Origin: Harmonia axyridis
Lineage: Eukaryota; Arthropoda; Insecta; Coleoptera; Coccinellidae
Direction: 5' to 3'
Assembly: GCF_914767665.1 (NCBI RefSeq)
Contig: NC_059502.1
Location: 47,804,531 to 47,868,530 of the forward strand
Length of the DNA: 64,000 nt
The notes beneath the pieces were generated by a model that had not been told where the DNA came from, searched no databases, and was given only the letters and a program-made list of their open reading frames with translations. Numbering within the stretch: position 1 is the first letter of the stretch; each line of letters begins with the position of its first letter. The position numbers and the translations under genes were made by a program. This document shows positions 21,105 to 31,545 of the stretch, in pieces.

Positions 21105-21108
<4 letters not shown>
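21026..21108 (-). mobile_element. R4/Dong-like 3'-end fragment
   Basis: On the minus strand it ends CCACGAAAGTGTGAAGG plus about 13 A, closely matching the end at 16634. About 70 bp of 3' UTR survives. (TA)n lies on both sides. Confidence 0.65.
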
Positions 21109-21187
<79 letters not shown>

Positions 21188-21200
21188 AAAGGATAAATAA

Positions 21201-21245
<45 letters not shown>
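21109..21245. repeat. (TA)n microsatellites
   Basis: Two TA runs separated by TGTGTAAAGGATAAATAAATAA. Confidence 0.95.
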
Positions 21246-21249
<4 letters not shown>

Positions 21250-22447
21250 TATATATATTTACTGACACATCATGTAATATTTGATGGGCTTTATTATTCA
21301 TTATGTCAATAGTTAACATCTGAATAAATTATTATTATTATAATTATATCGTCTTCAGGCAGTTGCCAATACCATCTTCCTTTTATTTGGATATGTGCTA
21401 CCGCTCGTATTATTGATTTTCGCAAATTAAATCAGCAGAGTAACTCCAAGAATTCACATCAATAATTTGAAAATGTTTTATTCATCTATGTGAAATGATG
21501 TTTTTCCATTCCGTTATCATTTCACAAATTTAAAAATTCAATTCAAGGTTTCATTTGCACTCATTCAGCTGAGATTTAGAACGAAACATATAAAGATGAT
21601 ACCTACTTGGAAAAATCCGTGAAACATTTGATTTACATAGCCCACTACTTTTCACGATTCTAACTTTGCCAATCGATATCCTTGTGAAATCCCTCAATAA
21701 ACAACATCACACATATCAATCTATCAATATGCACAATGCGAAGACATTCAACATCTAACTGTTATACGAATAAAACGATAATTGAAAAATTTAGAGCCGT
21801 GACATGAAATAATATGTTGGGGCAATATTTATAATTAACGCATGGCTGATGGCGAAGATAAAATACACGTTGTCTGAGATCCTCATTCATTAATTCCTGA
21901 TAATAATATAATGAGCATTATGGTGTGTACCTACGATTGGTTGTTTATGGGAGAGTCTTGCGGATTTAGATTCTAATCTACACAGAGGAGAGCGGGCGTA
22001 GAGTCTCTACATTCTCACGAGGAGTTCTCTCAAACATTGAGGTCAGAGGTGATTTTTACAAAGTATTATTAAAATGAGTAGAGATCTGAAATACGAAATC
22101 GTAACCTGATTTGACTTGCGCGTTGATTGATTTTCGAATGGTATTTGGAACCCAAGTTGTTTTGTGGTTATCAATGTGGGCGGCGCATCCTACAGTTTAG
22201 AAATACTTAGATACTGCTATTTCGCAAGAGGGTCAAATTTGTCAATGTGACTTCTTAAATCTCCACAAAACTAGTATATGTCATTTTAAAACTTCAAGGA
22301 AAATATATCCCTAAAATTATGAAAAATACTATGAGAAAATATAATCGATGAGAAAAATCTCATAAAATGGGGAGCGCTGTCTATTATATTGCCTGGAAAT
22401 TAAATACTAATGAATTGGCAACACATATATTTGCAAACTATTCACAT
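21246..22447. other. No recognisable gene
   Basis: Near 21325-21345 a short (ATT)n run resembles the 3' tail of a CR1-like element, and the following CGTCTTCAGGC is the inverse of the start of a hammerhead-like core without its second half. The rest shows nothing I recognise. Confidence 0.45.
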
Positions 22448-22486
22448 CGCGACAGTTTCAAGATGGGATTTATCTCTTCTTCAGGC
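22448..22486 (-). ncRNA. Hammerhead-like motif, partly degenerate
   Basis: The minus strand reads GC-CTGAAGA-A-GAGAT-AAATCCC-ATCTT-GAAA-CTGTC-GC. Both core boxes are intact and helix II has five pairs (one G-U), but helix I is only two pairs and the sequence before the cleavage triplet is one base longer than in other copies. Likely a PLE terminal-repeat remnant. Confidence 0.5.
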
Positions 22487-22630
22487 TAAAAAAATTACAA
22501 GACATGGCAAAACAAATAAAGGCGAATTACACGTATCTGTACTTCATCAAGAATAATATCCAGTTGACCATTGGATTGAAAACAATCGAAATTCCCCCAG
22601 ATGCAAGGTAAATCTCATTTGATATAGTTT

Positions 22631-22762
22631 AGTATATTGAGCAACAAGTGGGGAAAGTCCAACTTTTCTCGCGAGTGTGGAAGTTTGTGGCACGAGCCTG
22701 AAAGGTGAGTGCCGCAAACACACGAGCGAGAAAAGGACTTTCTCCACATGTTGCACACTATA
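22631..22762. repeat. Imperfect hairpin, ~55-bp arms
   Basis: Sequence around GGGGAAAGTCC...CTCGCGAGTGTG...TTTGTGGCAC pairs with GTGCCGCAAACAC...GAGCGAGAAAAGGACTTTCTCC. It sits just upstream of the PLE fragment at 23040. Function unknown. Confidence 0.7.
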
Positions 22763-23039
22763 CTTTTCCTACAACTGCACAAATTTCAATAATTCAAGTA
22801 ATGGACTTGATTCAAATCTAAATTACCTTCGTTGACAGTATAAGCCAATTCATTGCGTTTCCATAGAAACGACTCAAAAAACCAATTTCAACCAAGCGAG
22901 GTGTGGGCAAAGTGCCGTGGGGAATAATATTTCCCACAGTATGAGCAATACATAGTTTTGAAATTGAGTAAGCTGTGAACAATACGCTACTTTCCACAGA
23001 AGTTGTAGGGAAAATTTATTTCCGACAGTACCAACTATA

Positions 23040-23350
23040 GAAGTGGACTATCTAGTAAACCAAAAACTTAATGAAAATCCTTCTATCATAGCAGATATGA
23101 GAGAGGAGTCATTGAGAATTCTTAAAATATGTCTAGGGCAAAGCTATTTTAAATTCAACGAAAAAGTTTATCAACAGTTAGATGGTTCACCAATGGGTTT
23201 CCCTTCATCCAATTTATTTAGTGAGATATTCATGACAGCCCTAATAAAGAAAATATTTTTCCCTGCGAATATCAGTACCGATTATGTACTGTACTGGACA
23301 TGTGGACGATATTTTCTGTATATGGACTGGCTCGACTTCAGAACTTAAGT
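23040..23350 (+). pseudogene. PLE reverse transcriptase fragment (motifs B to C)
   Basis: Reads YFKFNEKVYQQLDGSPMGFPSS (motif B; GSPMG as in family A) and, after a frameshift near 23290, HVDDIFCIWTGST (motif C). It is cut off near 23350 where the CR1-like element begins. Confidence 0.8.
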
Positions 23351-25137
23351 CTTGGGAACGATTCTTCGAACAAAAAAATGCGGTGGAATCATTCTCATCA
23401 TTCCATGAACATTTTATGAATATTCTGAACATTAGAATGCCGGTAAGGGAAACTGAAGTTAAGATAAATAAAAGAAAGAAGCAAATATGGAAAACTCCAA
23501 AAATTGAAGAAATGAAGAAAAACTTGGATGCTCTTTACACTGTAGCTATATCAATGGGAGATGATTCTACTTTTAGAATTTATAAATCCTACAAGGGCGA
23601 GTACAGGAAAGAAATGAATAAAACTATTAGAGAAAAAAATGAAGAGTTTGTAAAAAAGGCGGATAATAAGCAAAAGGCATTATGGAAAGTGATAAGATCT
23701 AAAAACTCAAAAAATAAGAAAGTAGAAATAAATGAACAACTACAAGCTGAAGAACTCAATGAACACTTTGCTAGCATTGGCAAGAAAAATTCTGAAAAAT
23801 TATTCACAACGCAAGAACCAGTTGAAGTTGCGCAAAACGTACCGAAGAATAATGAAAAATCCTGCTTTTTCTTTGATTGTACAGAAAATGAGGTCAAGAA
23901 AATAATAACATCGATGAAATCTAAGAAAACAGCGGATATTTACGATGTCACTACTGAAATTTTGAAAAGTCCATGTGAAGAAATTGCCAACCCAATATCC
24001 TTAATGGTGAATAAGTGTTTGAGAGAAGGTTACTTTCCGGATGAACTTAAATTAGCTAAAATAATTCCGGTCTATAAAGGAAAAGAAGACAAGAAGAGCT
24101 GTGATAATTATAGACCCATATCAATACTTCCTTGTCTGTCAAAAATTTTCGAGTCCATTATGAAAAATAGAATGTTGAAATGGTTGCAAAAGCACAAATT
24201 ATTGAACGAGAATCAACATGGATTCAGAAAAGGTCGCAGTACCACTACAGCCCTCATGAATGCTATAAATGAGGTCATAGACGGAATGGATAATGGCGAA
24301 TATATGCAGATGCTCAACTTTGACTTGAGCAAAGCGTTTGATTCAGTCTCTCCTACAATCTTGCTTAAAAAACTATATGCTTATGGGTTTAGAGGAACTG
24401 TACTCAGATTGCTGGAGTCCTATTTGAAAAATAGGTCCCAAAAAGTATTTTTGAATGGTGTCTCGTCTACGGAACATGCAGTGGAATATGGTGTACCCCA
24501 GGGATCCGTACTTGGACCGATACTTTTTATTATATACATCAATGACATCACAATCAAACATTGTAACTGCTTGTGCTTGTACTGTGATGACACATCCATC
24601 ATTGTGAAATCTAAAAATAAAGATGAACTTTCCCACAGAACAGAACTAGCCATAGAAGAGGTGAAAACATGGTTTGCCGCCAATTCGCTCAAGCTGAATG
24701 CAGATAAAACTGTGAAGTTGGAATATGGTGGTAAACAGAGCCAAGCTAGTGCCAAATTCTTGGGTGTGGTCCTAGACAATATATTGAATTGGGCTGCACA
24801 TATAGACTATATTTGTGATAGACTTGCTAAATCTCTGTATTTGTTGCGTGAGCTGAGGAAATGTGGTACTTACGAGATGTGTAGAACAGCATACTTTGCC
24901 AATTTTCAGAGTGTCCTGCTGTATGCAATTTTACTGTGGGGAAATGCCTCAGATGCTGTGAGAGTTTTCATATTGCAAAAGAAAGCGATGCGTATCATGC
25001 ATGAAATGGGTAGTAGAGATTCTTGTAGAACCGTTTTTAAAAAATATGGGATACTCACCTTTCCATCACTTTATATCAGAGAGTTTCTGCTGTATATACA
25101 ACGTGGTGTATATGATCATGATCAACACACGTCATAG
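23351..25137 (+). CDS. CR1/Daphne-like reverse transcriptase
   Basis: The frame is open for about 595 residues inside the element (it runs back into PLE sequence to 23284). Motifs in order: the EN-RT linker with NKRKKQIWKTPKI, DNYRPISILPCLSKIFE, HGFRKGRSTTTAL, NFDLSKAFDSVS (motif A), GVPQGSVLGPILF (motif B), YCDDTSIIV (catalytic DD, with the unusual Y-C before it), LKLNADKT and FLGVVLD. The C-terminal part (QKKAMRIM, LTFPSLYIREFLLYI) is typical of the CR1 group. A frameshift near 25125 cuts off the last ~65 residues. Confidence 0.85.
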
Positions 25138-25330
25138 AGATGATCTAAGAACTCCTTTGCATAGAAGGAAAAACACTCAGAATTCTGCTGCTTATTACTG
25201 GAGTGCTAAGATGTTCAACAAGATACCCAACGATATGAAGAATTTACCAGAGCGAGCTTTCAGGAGGGTTATCAATCGGCTCTTGATTGCAAATGAATTT
25301 TATTCAGTGGAGGAATATTTCAGTTTTTAA
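25138..25330 (+). pseudogene. CR1/Daphne-like RT, frameshifted C-terminus
   Basis: In the next frame the protein resumes as HRDDLRTPLHR and ends with WSAKMFNKIPNDMKNL and YFSF before the stop at 25330, followed by the (ATT)n tail. Confidence 0.75.
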
Positions 25331-25399
25331 TTTTAATATTGCTGTATTGACGATACATGTAAAATTGATGGCAATAAATTATTATTATTATTATTATTA

Positions 25400-26270
25400 A
25401 GTTTTTTTAGAATTGATAAATTCCTTCTATAGCTCCATTCATATGGCCACATGGAACCGAAACTCTACAAGACTTCTTTGATCATCTGAATAATATAAAT
25501 AGCCATATCAAATTCACAATATAAGTTGAGACCAACAAATCACTACCTTTTCTAGATGTCCTCATATTAAAATTCAACGATTTCTTCACACACACGATTT
25601 ACAGAAAACCAACTCACACAAACTGCTACTTGAATGCAATTCACACCATCATCCGTCTCAAATTATTTCCGTATTGAACTATTTAATCCATACATCCATT
25701 AAACTGACATATAGCCTACACATTCCACAAGAAATCAAAATCCTCCAACAAATTCAGAAAACCATCAACCGATATCAGACCCATACACAAAAAAAATAAA
25801 AATACTCCAGAAAAATTTTTCTCATAAAGCTTTCCTACCTTTTATCGAAGGTGTCACTGGCGAAATCAGTTGCATTCTACAGAAAAAGGATATAAAGACA
25901 GTTTACACAGCCGATAACAAAATTTCCAAATTTCTACGAACACCACATGATACGATCCATAGCGAGTCTCAAGATGTATACGAGATACCATGTTCCGCAT
26001 GTCCTAGAACATACATAGGACAAACCAACAGACGTATAACTAACAGAGTTTATGAGCACCAACTCGCAATACGTCAAGGAGATCCAACATCTGGCATCTG
26101 CCCTATTTAAACACTACATTGAAACAGGACATAACTTTGATTTTAAGGGAAGCAAGAGAAAACCCTCACAAGTAGGATAATTTGTGAAGCACTCGAAATC
26201 GGAAAACGACCCAATTGCCTCAACAAACGCGATGATGGTCAAAGATTATCTAACTTCTGAAGACCTTTGA
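25400..26270 (+). pseudogene. PLE RT end and GIY-YIG endonuclease (decayed)
   Basis: Several broken frames read TLQDFFDHLNN, KSLPFLDVLI, HTIYRKPTHTN and then YEIPCSACPRTYIGQTNRRITNR, the GIY-YIG nuclease start. The start (FIWPHGTETLQDFF) overlaps in position with the end of the 23040-23350 fragment by about a dozen codons, so the two may be different copies rather than halves of one. Multiple stops show that it is dead. Confidence 0.75.
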
Positions 26271-26708
26271 TTTTCCGTCTCATGGCAACACATCAATCGA
26301 TAACTCAGCCCCCGACAACAACCCAATCAATAGTTCAGCCTCGTACCATCCGCACCAGGCCCCCAGTTGCTACCCGATCGATGACTTGAAGTCACGTGAC
26401 AACAACACAACCGGTTCCTGCACGATCGATAACAACTCGATCGACAACAAATCGATCGACAACAACTCGATCAATAACAACTCGATCGATAACAACTTGA
26501 TCAATGACTGGAAGTTACCTAACAACTACGCAACCGGTTCCTGCGCAACTTCCATCACGTGGGTCACCCCCTTCGACCATAAATACACGACCTCTCGCAG
26601 TTAACATTCAGTTGCTTCGAAGGACAGAAGATATCCATACCTACGAGAATACTGTCGTTGATGATATTGGGGAGTAGGCAGATTGAAACCCCGGCTTTAA
26701 GTCAACGG

Positions 26709-26745
26709 TTCTTGAAAATGGTTCCAAAATCGCAGCCGAAACGTC
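26709..26745 (+). ncRNA. Degenerate hammerhead motif
   Basis: TTCTTGAAAATGG...CAGCCGAAACGTCGAA has GAAA and CGTC as in family A, and a helix II GGTT/AGCC-like stem, but TTGAAAA in place of CTGANGA. It lies downstream of the decayed PLE, where a terminal repeat would be. Confidence 0.45.
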
Positions 26746-26803
26746 GAACACGACAGAATATTAGATGCGGTCCAATCTGGAACCCACAAAGTAAAGTCAA
26801 CAG

Positions 26804-26840
26804 TTCTTGAGAATGGCTCCAAAATCGGAGCCGAAACGTC
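26804..26840 (+). ncRNA. Degenerate hammerhead motif with perfect helix II
   Basis: Helix II GGCTCC-AAAATC-GGAGCC has six Watson-Crick pairs and is followed by GAAA and CGTC, but the first box is TTGAGAA instead of CTGANGA. It is a second copy about 95 bp downstream of the motif at 26709. Confidence 0.5.
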
Positions 26841-27054
26841 AAAACCTTATACGCTGTCAAATCCTGAACCTACAAAGTTCAAATATATCCTATCGAGGAA
26901 ACTCATTCCTCTGATTATATCAGTGAATCTAAACACTCTATTTGGTAGACAACGTTGCTTTTTAGTGAAGTTGATATGGGGCCTTTCATTCTACTATATA
27001 AATTTCTAACTGTTTTTGGATTATACACTCATACACAAATACAAGACCAAAATA

Positions 27055-27185
27055 CAAGGAGACTCCAGTTTGCATCATACCCGAATATTGACAACTTAAC
27101 AACAAAATTGAAAAATATATTCAAGGATGAGACTGTAAAAATTGCAGTGTATAATCCAAAAACAGTTAGAAATTTATATAGTAGA
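27055..27185 (+). pseudogene. PLE fragment (RT to GIY-YIG linker)
   Basis: Reads TTKLKNIFKDETVKIAVYN and PKTVRNLYSRI, matching VKIAVYNYKTVKRLYSRL of the family B ORF. No other part of the element is present. Confidence 0.75.
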
Positions 27186-27797
27186 ATAAATATATGCACG
27201 ATATTCCTACATCATTCTTATTTGGGAAAGTGAATTGAGTATTCGTATAGGATATTCACGTTATTCACAAAATATAATTCACGTAATAGTGACTATGGAA
27301 ATTCTCTTTTTTTCGGCTTTTCCTTAATATTTTGAAAACTATGGGGACTAACGCAATGACTTCATCAAAGAAGAATAGAAAATCGAAATCTTGATAATAT
27401 CTAAGGCATAAAATGAAAATAGAAGGTTTTTTTTGAAACACTTTTTTCAATTCTTGTATAACCGGAACTTCGCAAATATTTTAGCTGAATGAACAATGTC
27501 ATTTTTCAACCGAAGATTCTTGAGGTCCTGTTAAAAAGATGTAGCCATTTTAAATTTTCATAATGAGCTAATTCACCCCTGGTAACCGGAACACTGAAGT
27601 TTTCGCAAGTATAAGATATAAAATTTGAACCTCGAAAATAAGCTACTTAATTGGAAAAACCATCATTAATTCATTTTTAACATTCCATTTGTTGAACAAA
27701 GTAGTATTTATAATCTAATGAATGAGTTATCCCAATTTCATTGAAGATAAAGATTAAATATTTTTCTCTTGATTTTCTATTTCATTTTCGATAATCA

Positions 27798-27917
27798 TAA
27801 CGAATTGAGCTTGCTACCACCCAATTTAGTTCAGCTGTGATATTCATAATGACAACATAACGAATTGAGCTTGCTACCACCCAATTTAGTTCAGCTGTGA
27901 TATTCATAATGACAACA
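27798..27917. repeat. 60-bp tandem duplication
   Basis: Two identical 60-base units starting CATAACGAATTGAGC follow each other directly within repeat Z. Confidence 0.95.
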
Positions 27918-28320
27918 TTCAGCAATTTACAGAGGGTACAAAGATTGCAAAATCGAGCTTTGAAGGCTATATGTATATAATCTACCATATGATACTCCAA
28001 CAACTGAGTTATATGACACACTAAAGATACCCAACACGAAGGTCACAAAGGTCGTTGAGCACTGTAAACTGATATACAAGATGGAGCATGGCGTGCTCAA
28101 ATTCAACACAGAACTCAAAAAAAAAATACATACGTACATAATTACCAGACAAGACAAATAAACAATTAATATTTAGATAATATAAGAAAAAATAGAGCCA
28201 AAAATTCACCGACCTACCAGGCTGCAATGGAATATAACAATTTACCAGAAGAAGTAAAGAAGAAAAATTCATTAAAATTATTTATTAGATTACTTAGAAA
28301 TTATAAAATGACACATTCAT
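27918..28320 (+). pseudogene. Non-LTR reverse transcriptase C-terminal remnant
   Basis: The plus strand reads LQRVQRLQNRALKAI and, after stops, TTELYDTLKIP and MEYNNLPEEVKKKNSLKLF, the layout of the C-terminal region of CR1/Jockey-group RTs. Multiple stops and frameshifts. Absent from repeat Z copy B. Confidence 0.65.
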
Positions 28321-28430
28321 AATGGGGGTTCTTCACTTTTGCATTGTACTAATTTTTCCAAATAAACATATTCATTCTATGAGAACATCAATGTATTGAT
28401 GATTTGTAGAATTAATGTATTAAATGAATG

Positions 28431-29689
28431 AATAAATATCCATTCATTTATTATAACGCATTTATAATATATCGTTGTTTATTTCATTTCGTACAAGAAA
28501 TGCCTTTAACCTTACATTTTCAAATAAATAATATTCATCTGTGAAAGTTCTAACACAGACTAGTTGTCTGTGGTTTTAAGTTTGAACCTCAAATTTCGAG
28601 TGTTGCAAATTTAAACACAGCAGTTCGAATAATCTATGTTCTAACCTAAAATATTTATTTATAGTTTACACTGTTATTGTTATATGATATTTGATTTTAT
28701 ATTTGCATAAAATGAAAATCCATACATATTTTCAAGAATTTCAAAAAAAAATTCCAAAAAATTCAAAAACAATTTCCAAAATAATTGTGTGGATACAAAA
28801 TAAATAAGTGTGCATTCTGATAGAAAGTAATTCCTTTATGAAATGAAGCATTTGATTTGTTCCAACTATCTCATAAAAATAATGATCGGCTTCAATATTT
28901 TTGGAGCCATCAGTGTGAAAATATGGAAATGAAGTTTTATGGCTCTGTAATCAATGGAAAATGTTAGACTCCACTTGTAATCAAATTTGTTCTATAATAT
29001 GTACCTACATTATAGCCAACTCTACTACTTGATTCTTCTTGATTTTGCCATTGATAATAAATGAGAAGTATTAAATAATATCCACAGTTGAATATCCTGT
29101 TTCTTTCAACTCACCTATTTGTTTTCATATTAAAACAATTATGGCACTCTTGGAAGTATGTCAATCATATGCTCTAGGATGAATTTATGGAACAGCAAAA
29201 GAATAAAAGTATTTAATCTCAATCACATGAAAATTTGTCCAGTATGTACTTAGTGGTATGTTTCGATGTGAGTTTGAATGACCCTCGAAGAATACAGTAT
29301 TGTTCGATAGCAGCATTCTTTAGTGGGATATTGACTGTTGTCAGTATAATGGGACTATTTTGTGAAAACTTCTTTGAACAAGGGCTCAATGAGAAATCTC
29401 GACCCTTCAAAATAGAATGTTAATTTTAATGAAGTATCTTCTTATTATCAGAGCTGTGTCAAAGCTCAGTAATTTGTAATCAAATAGAAGAGTTGAGGTG
29501 AGCTTATTCAAATAACTTCATTTTCAAACTAAGTTGGCTATTACTTTAATTCTAAAATCTGAGACATGACATCATAGTAAATATTCATTTCTGTGTTTTT
29601 TTTTCCACAACAGAACAGAGTTGCATTCCGCCAAAGTACCCAATTTTTTGAATTTCACAGATAATTTTTTTTTTTTAAGATCAAGTTAT
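28431..29689. other. Repeat Z tail and unassigned AT-rich DNA
   Basis: To about 29440 this is repeat Z, matched by 55760-56690. The open frame at 29235-29423 lies inside it and has no motif. The rest shows nothing. Confidence 0.55.
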
Positions 29690-29937
29690 TCGAAAACGGC
29701 GCTTTGTACGAGAAAACATGAAGAATACTTTTATTTTTCAAATTAGCCAAATATTTTTTAATGAACATTCAAATTACTTTTAAGAGTTGGATTCTTCGAA
29801 ATTCTGGTATTTTATGTGATGTAATGTTCATAATGAAGAAACTGAAAGATGTGTATGGAATCTTGCGTTCGAAAAAGATGTATCACATCAAGGAAAAGAT
29901 ATATTCCAAAAATCATTTCCTTCAATAGAACCATTTA

Positions 29938-30721
29938 CGAGATATTTACAACCGGCCTATACTTGATATGAAGACCAAGAGAACTCTTTGTGAATCTCTT
30001 GTCTTATCCCAATTCACATATTGTGATTTTATCTATGGGCCGTGTTTGACTAAGATTAATCGTGATAGAATACAAAGAGTGCAGAAGTCGTGTTTCAGGT
30101 TGATTCATGGTGTAAAGAAGTATGATCCTATTAGTTATAAAATCAGGGAGGATGAGAGTCTTTTTATGGAATCGAGGAGAAATTATCACCTAGGTACTTT
30201 CACTCATAAGCTTCTTTGTAATGCCGAGGCTCCACCTTTCCTCAGGAAGAGATTCGTTCGTCATAGTAACGTTCATTCGAGAGTTACAAGATTTCAGGAT
30301 AAATTTGTAGTGCCGAGATATAAAACAGCTTTATTTCAGAGAAGTTTCATTTTTCAGTCAATAACATTTTACAACTCCCTACCGAATGAGTTCAAATTGT
30401 TGAATATCAATAAGTTCAAGTATAAAGTTAAAAAGTATTTGTTGTGTGAGCAATAATCGATGTATATTATTTCAAGGGTGTGTATGGTTGTAATCTTCAT
30501 GCTGTGGGATTCGGGTGCTCATTGGGTATACATTTCATATTTTGTTTTATATGTAGGTATATATTGCTGACTTGTTAATTATTATGTACTTGTTGGATGC
30601 TAGCTCATTGCCGGTTTGGGGAGGGTTGAGTGTGAATAGCAGTCTGCTAGACTTCGCCTTCCGCTGCTAGGTGATGGGTTCATGTATTTCTCTATTTTCT
30701 TTTGTGAAATAAAGACGTCAT

Positions 30722-30752
<31 letters not shown>

Positions 30753-30757
30753 TATAG
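29938..30757 (+). mobile_element. CR1-like 3' fragment with (ATTT)n tail
   Basis: An insertion within repeat Y that carries the RT C-terminus, a 260-bp 3' UTR with a polyadenylation-like AATAAA and a tail of about ten ATTT units (30717-30757). The junctions with repeat Y are sharp. Confidence 0.75.
29968..30456 (+). pseudogene. CR1-like RT C-terminal domain
   Basis: An open frame of 162 residues with no frameshift: LVLSQFTYCDFIYGPCL, RIQRVQKSCFRLIHG and ITFYNSLPNEFKLLN, the typical end of CR1/Daphne-group reverse transcriptases. All catalytic motifs are upstream and missing, so it is a 5'-truncated copy. Confidence 0.75.
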
Positions 30758-30901
30758 CCGAAAATCACATTTTTTTTATCGATTTTTACCAGCCTGTATC
30801 TTTGTAACCGGGCCGAATCGGAAGAACTATAAAGGAAAAAAGTGTTTCTTTTGACCTCAGGAATCTTCGGTTATAATATATTTACAAGTCGAAGACTCAC
30901 C

Positions 30902-30905
<4 letters not shown>

Positions 30906-30957
<52 letters not shown>
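30906..30957. repeat. (TA)n microsatellite
   Basis: TA run at the 3' border of the family A PLE. Confidence 0.97.
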
Positions 30958-30961
<4 letters not shown>

Positions 30962-31440
30962 ACAATTTTAATTTCCAATATACAACAATAGTTATAAGTT
31001 AGATAAGGGGTGTGGGAAAATTGATAAGTGTTATAATGTCACTCTTCTTTATTTCATTTAGTCGACGTTTCGATCCCGATGAGGACCTTCTTCAGGACTC
31101 TACAATAGCAATAGAAAACAGTCAAAATAAGGCAATCACAAAACATGTAAAAATAGTACATACCGAAATACAGAGTTGTAAAGATCTTATTTGAACACAA
31201 ATCAATAGCTCTCAAGAAAGCAACTAACAAGAACATCAACAACTTCAGCGAAAAAAGATCTGATACTTCGTTAGTAAAGGAGTAGAAATCAATTATAATA
31301 AGTAAATGAGGTAAACAGAATAATCAACAAAATGAGAGGTTGTCAAAAATGTTGTCAACCAGACTTGCCACAGAATACACGCACATGACAGATGAAACAT
31401 AGAGTAGCATTAAATCACATCGGTCGCAGTAATTCACTCT
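30958..31440 (-). repeat. Family A PLE terminal repeat, 3' copy
   Basis: Nearly identical to 34081-34552 in the same orientation, differing at scattered bases (for example GAGGACC for GGGGACC in the ribozyme). About 105 bp of 3' UTR lies between it and the stop codon at 31546. Confidence 0.9.
31060..31099 (-). ncRNA. Hammerhead ribozyme (family A)
   Basis: The minus strand has AGTC, CTGAAGA, A, helix II GGTCCT-CATC-GGGATC with two G-U pairs, GAAA, CGTC and GACT. Compared with 17245-17284, one helix II base changed from C to T and still pairs with G, so the stem is retained. Confidence 0.85.
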
Positions 31441-31545
31441 CACCGAACTCAGAACAAATGCGATTTTTTGAAAGATTCCATGAACCGAAACCAATTCTCT
31501 CTCACAGAAATGGCCTAGAACACAGAATTCATTTTCACGTTATCC

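Larger units (their letters stand above)
23351..25395 (+). mobile_element. 5'-truncated CR1/Daphne-like non-LTR retrotransposon
   Basis: Holds the linker, reverse transcriptase and C-terminal domain, and ends in an (ATT)n tail at about 25375-25399, the kind of 3' end typical of CR1-group elements. It sits between PLE pieces. The endonuclease and ORF1 are missing. Confidence 0.75.
27480..29440. repeat. Repeat Z, copy A (interrupted)
   Basis: Aligns in direct orientation with 51010-51281 plus 55621-56690. It includes GTAGCCATTTTAAATTTTCA, a GAGTTATCCCAATTTC block and a long tail to about 29440. Two disturbances are specific to this copy: a 60-bp tandem duplication and a non-LTR fragment at 27918-28430. 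It has no coding capacity of its own. Confidence 0.75.
29690..30905. repeat. Repeat Y, copy 2 (inverse), split by a retrotransposon
   Basis: 29690-29937 and 30758-30905 together match, in inverse, 19508-19880. The halves are separated by the non-LTR fragment 29938-30757. The outer end abuts a (TA)n tract. Confidence 0.75.

Noticed and set aside
26386..26604. Repeated AACTCGATCGATAACA-like units near 26400-26520 as a CRISPR-like array
   Set aside because: The units are short, imperfect tandem repeats without distinct spacers, in a eukaryotic context.
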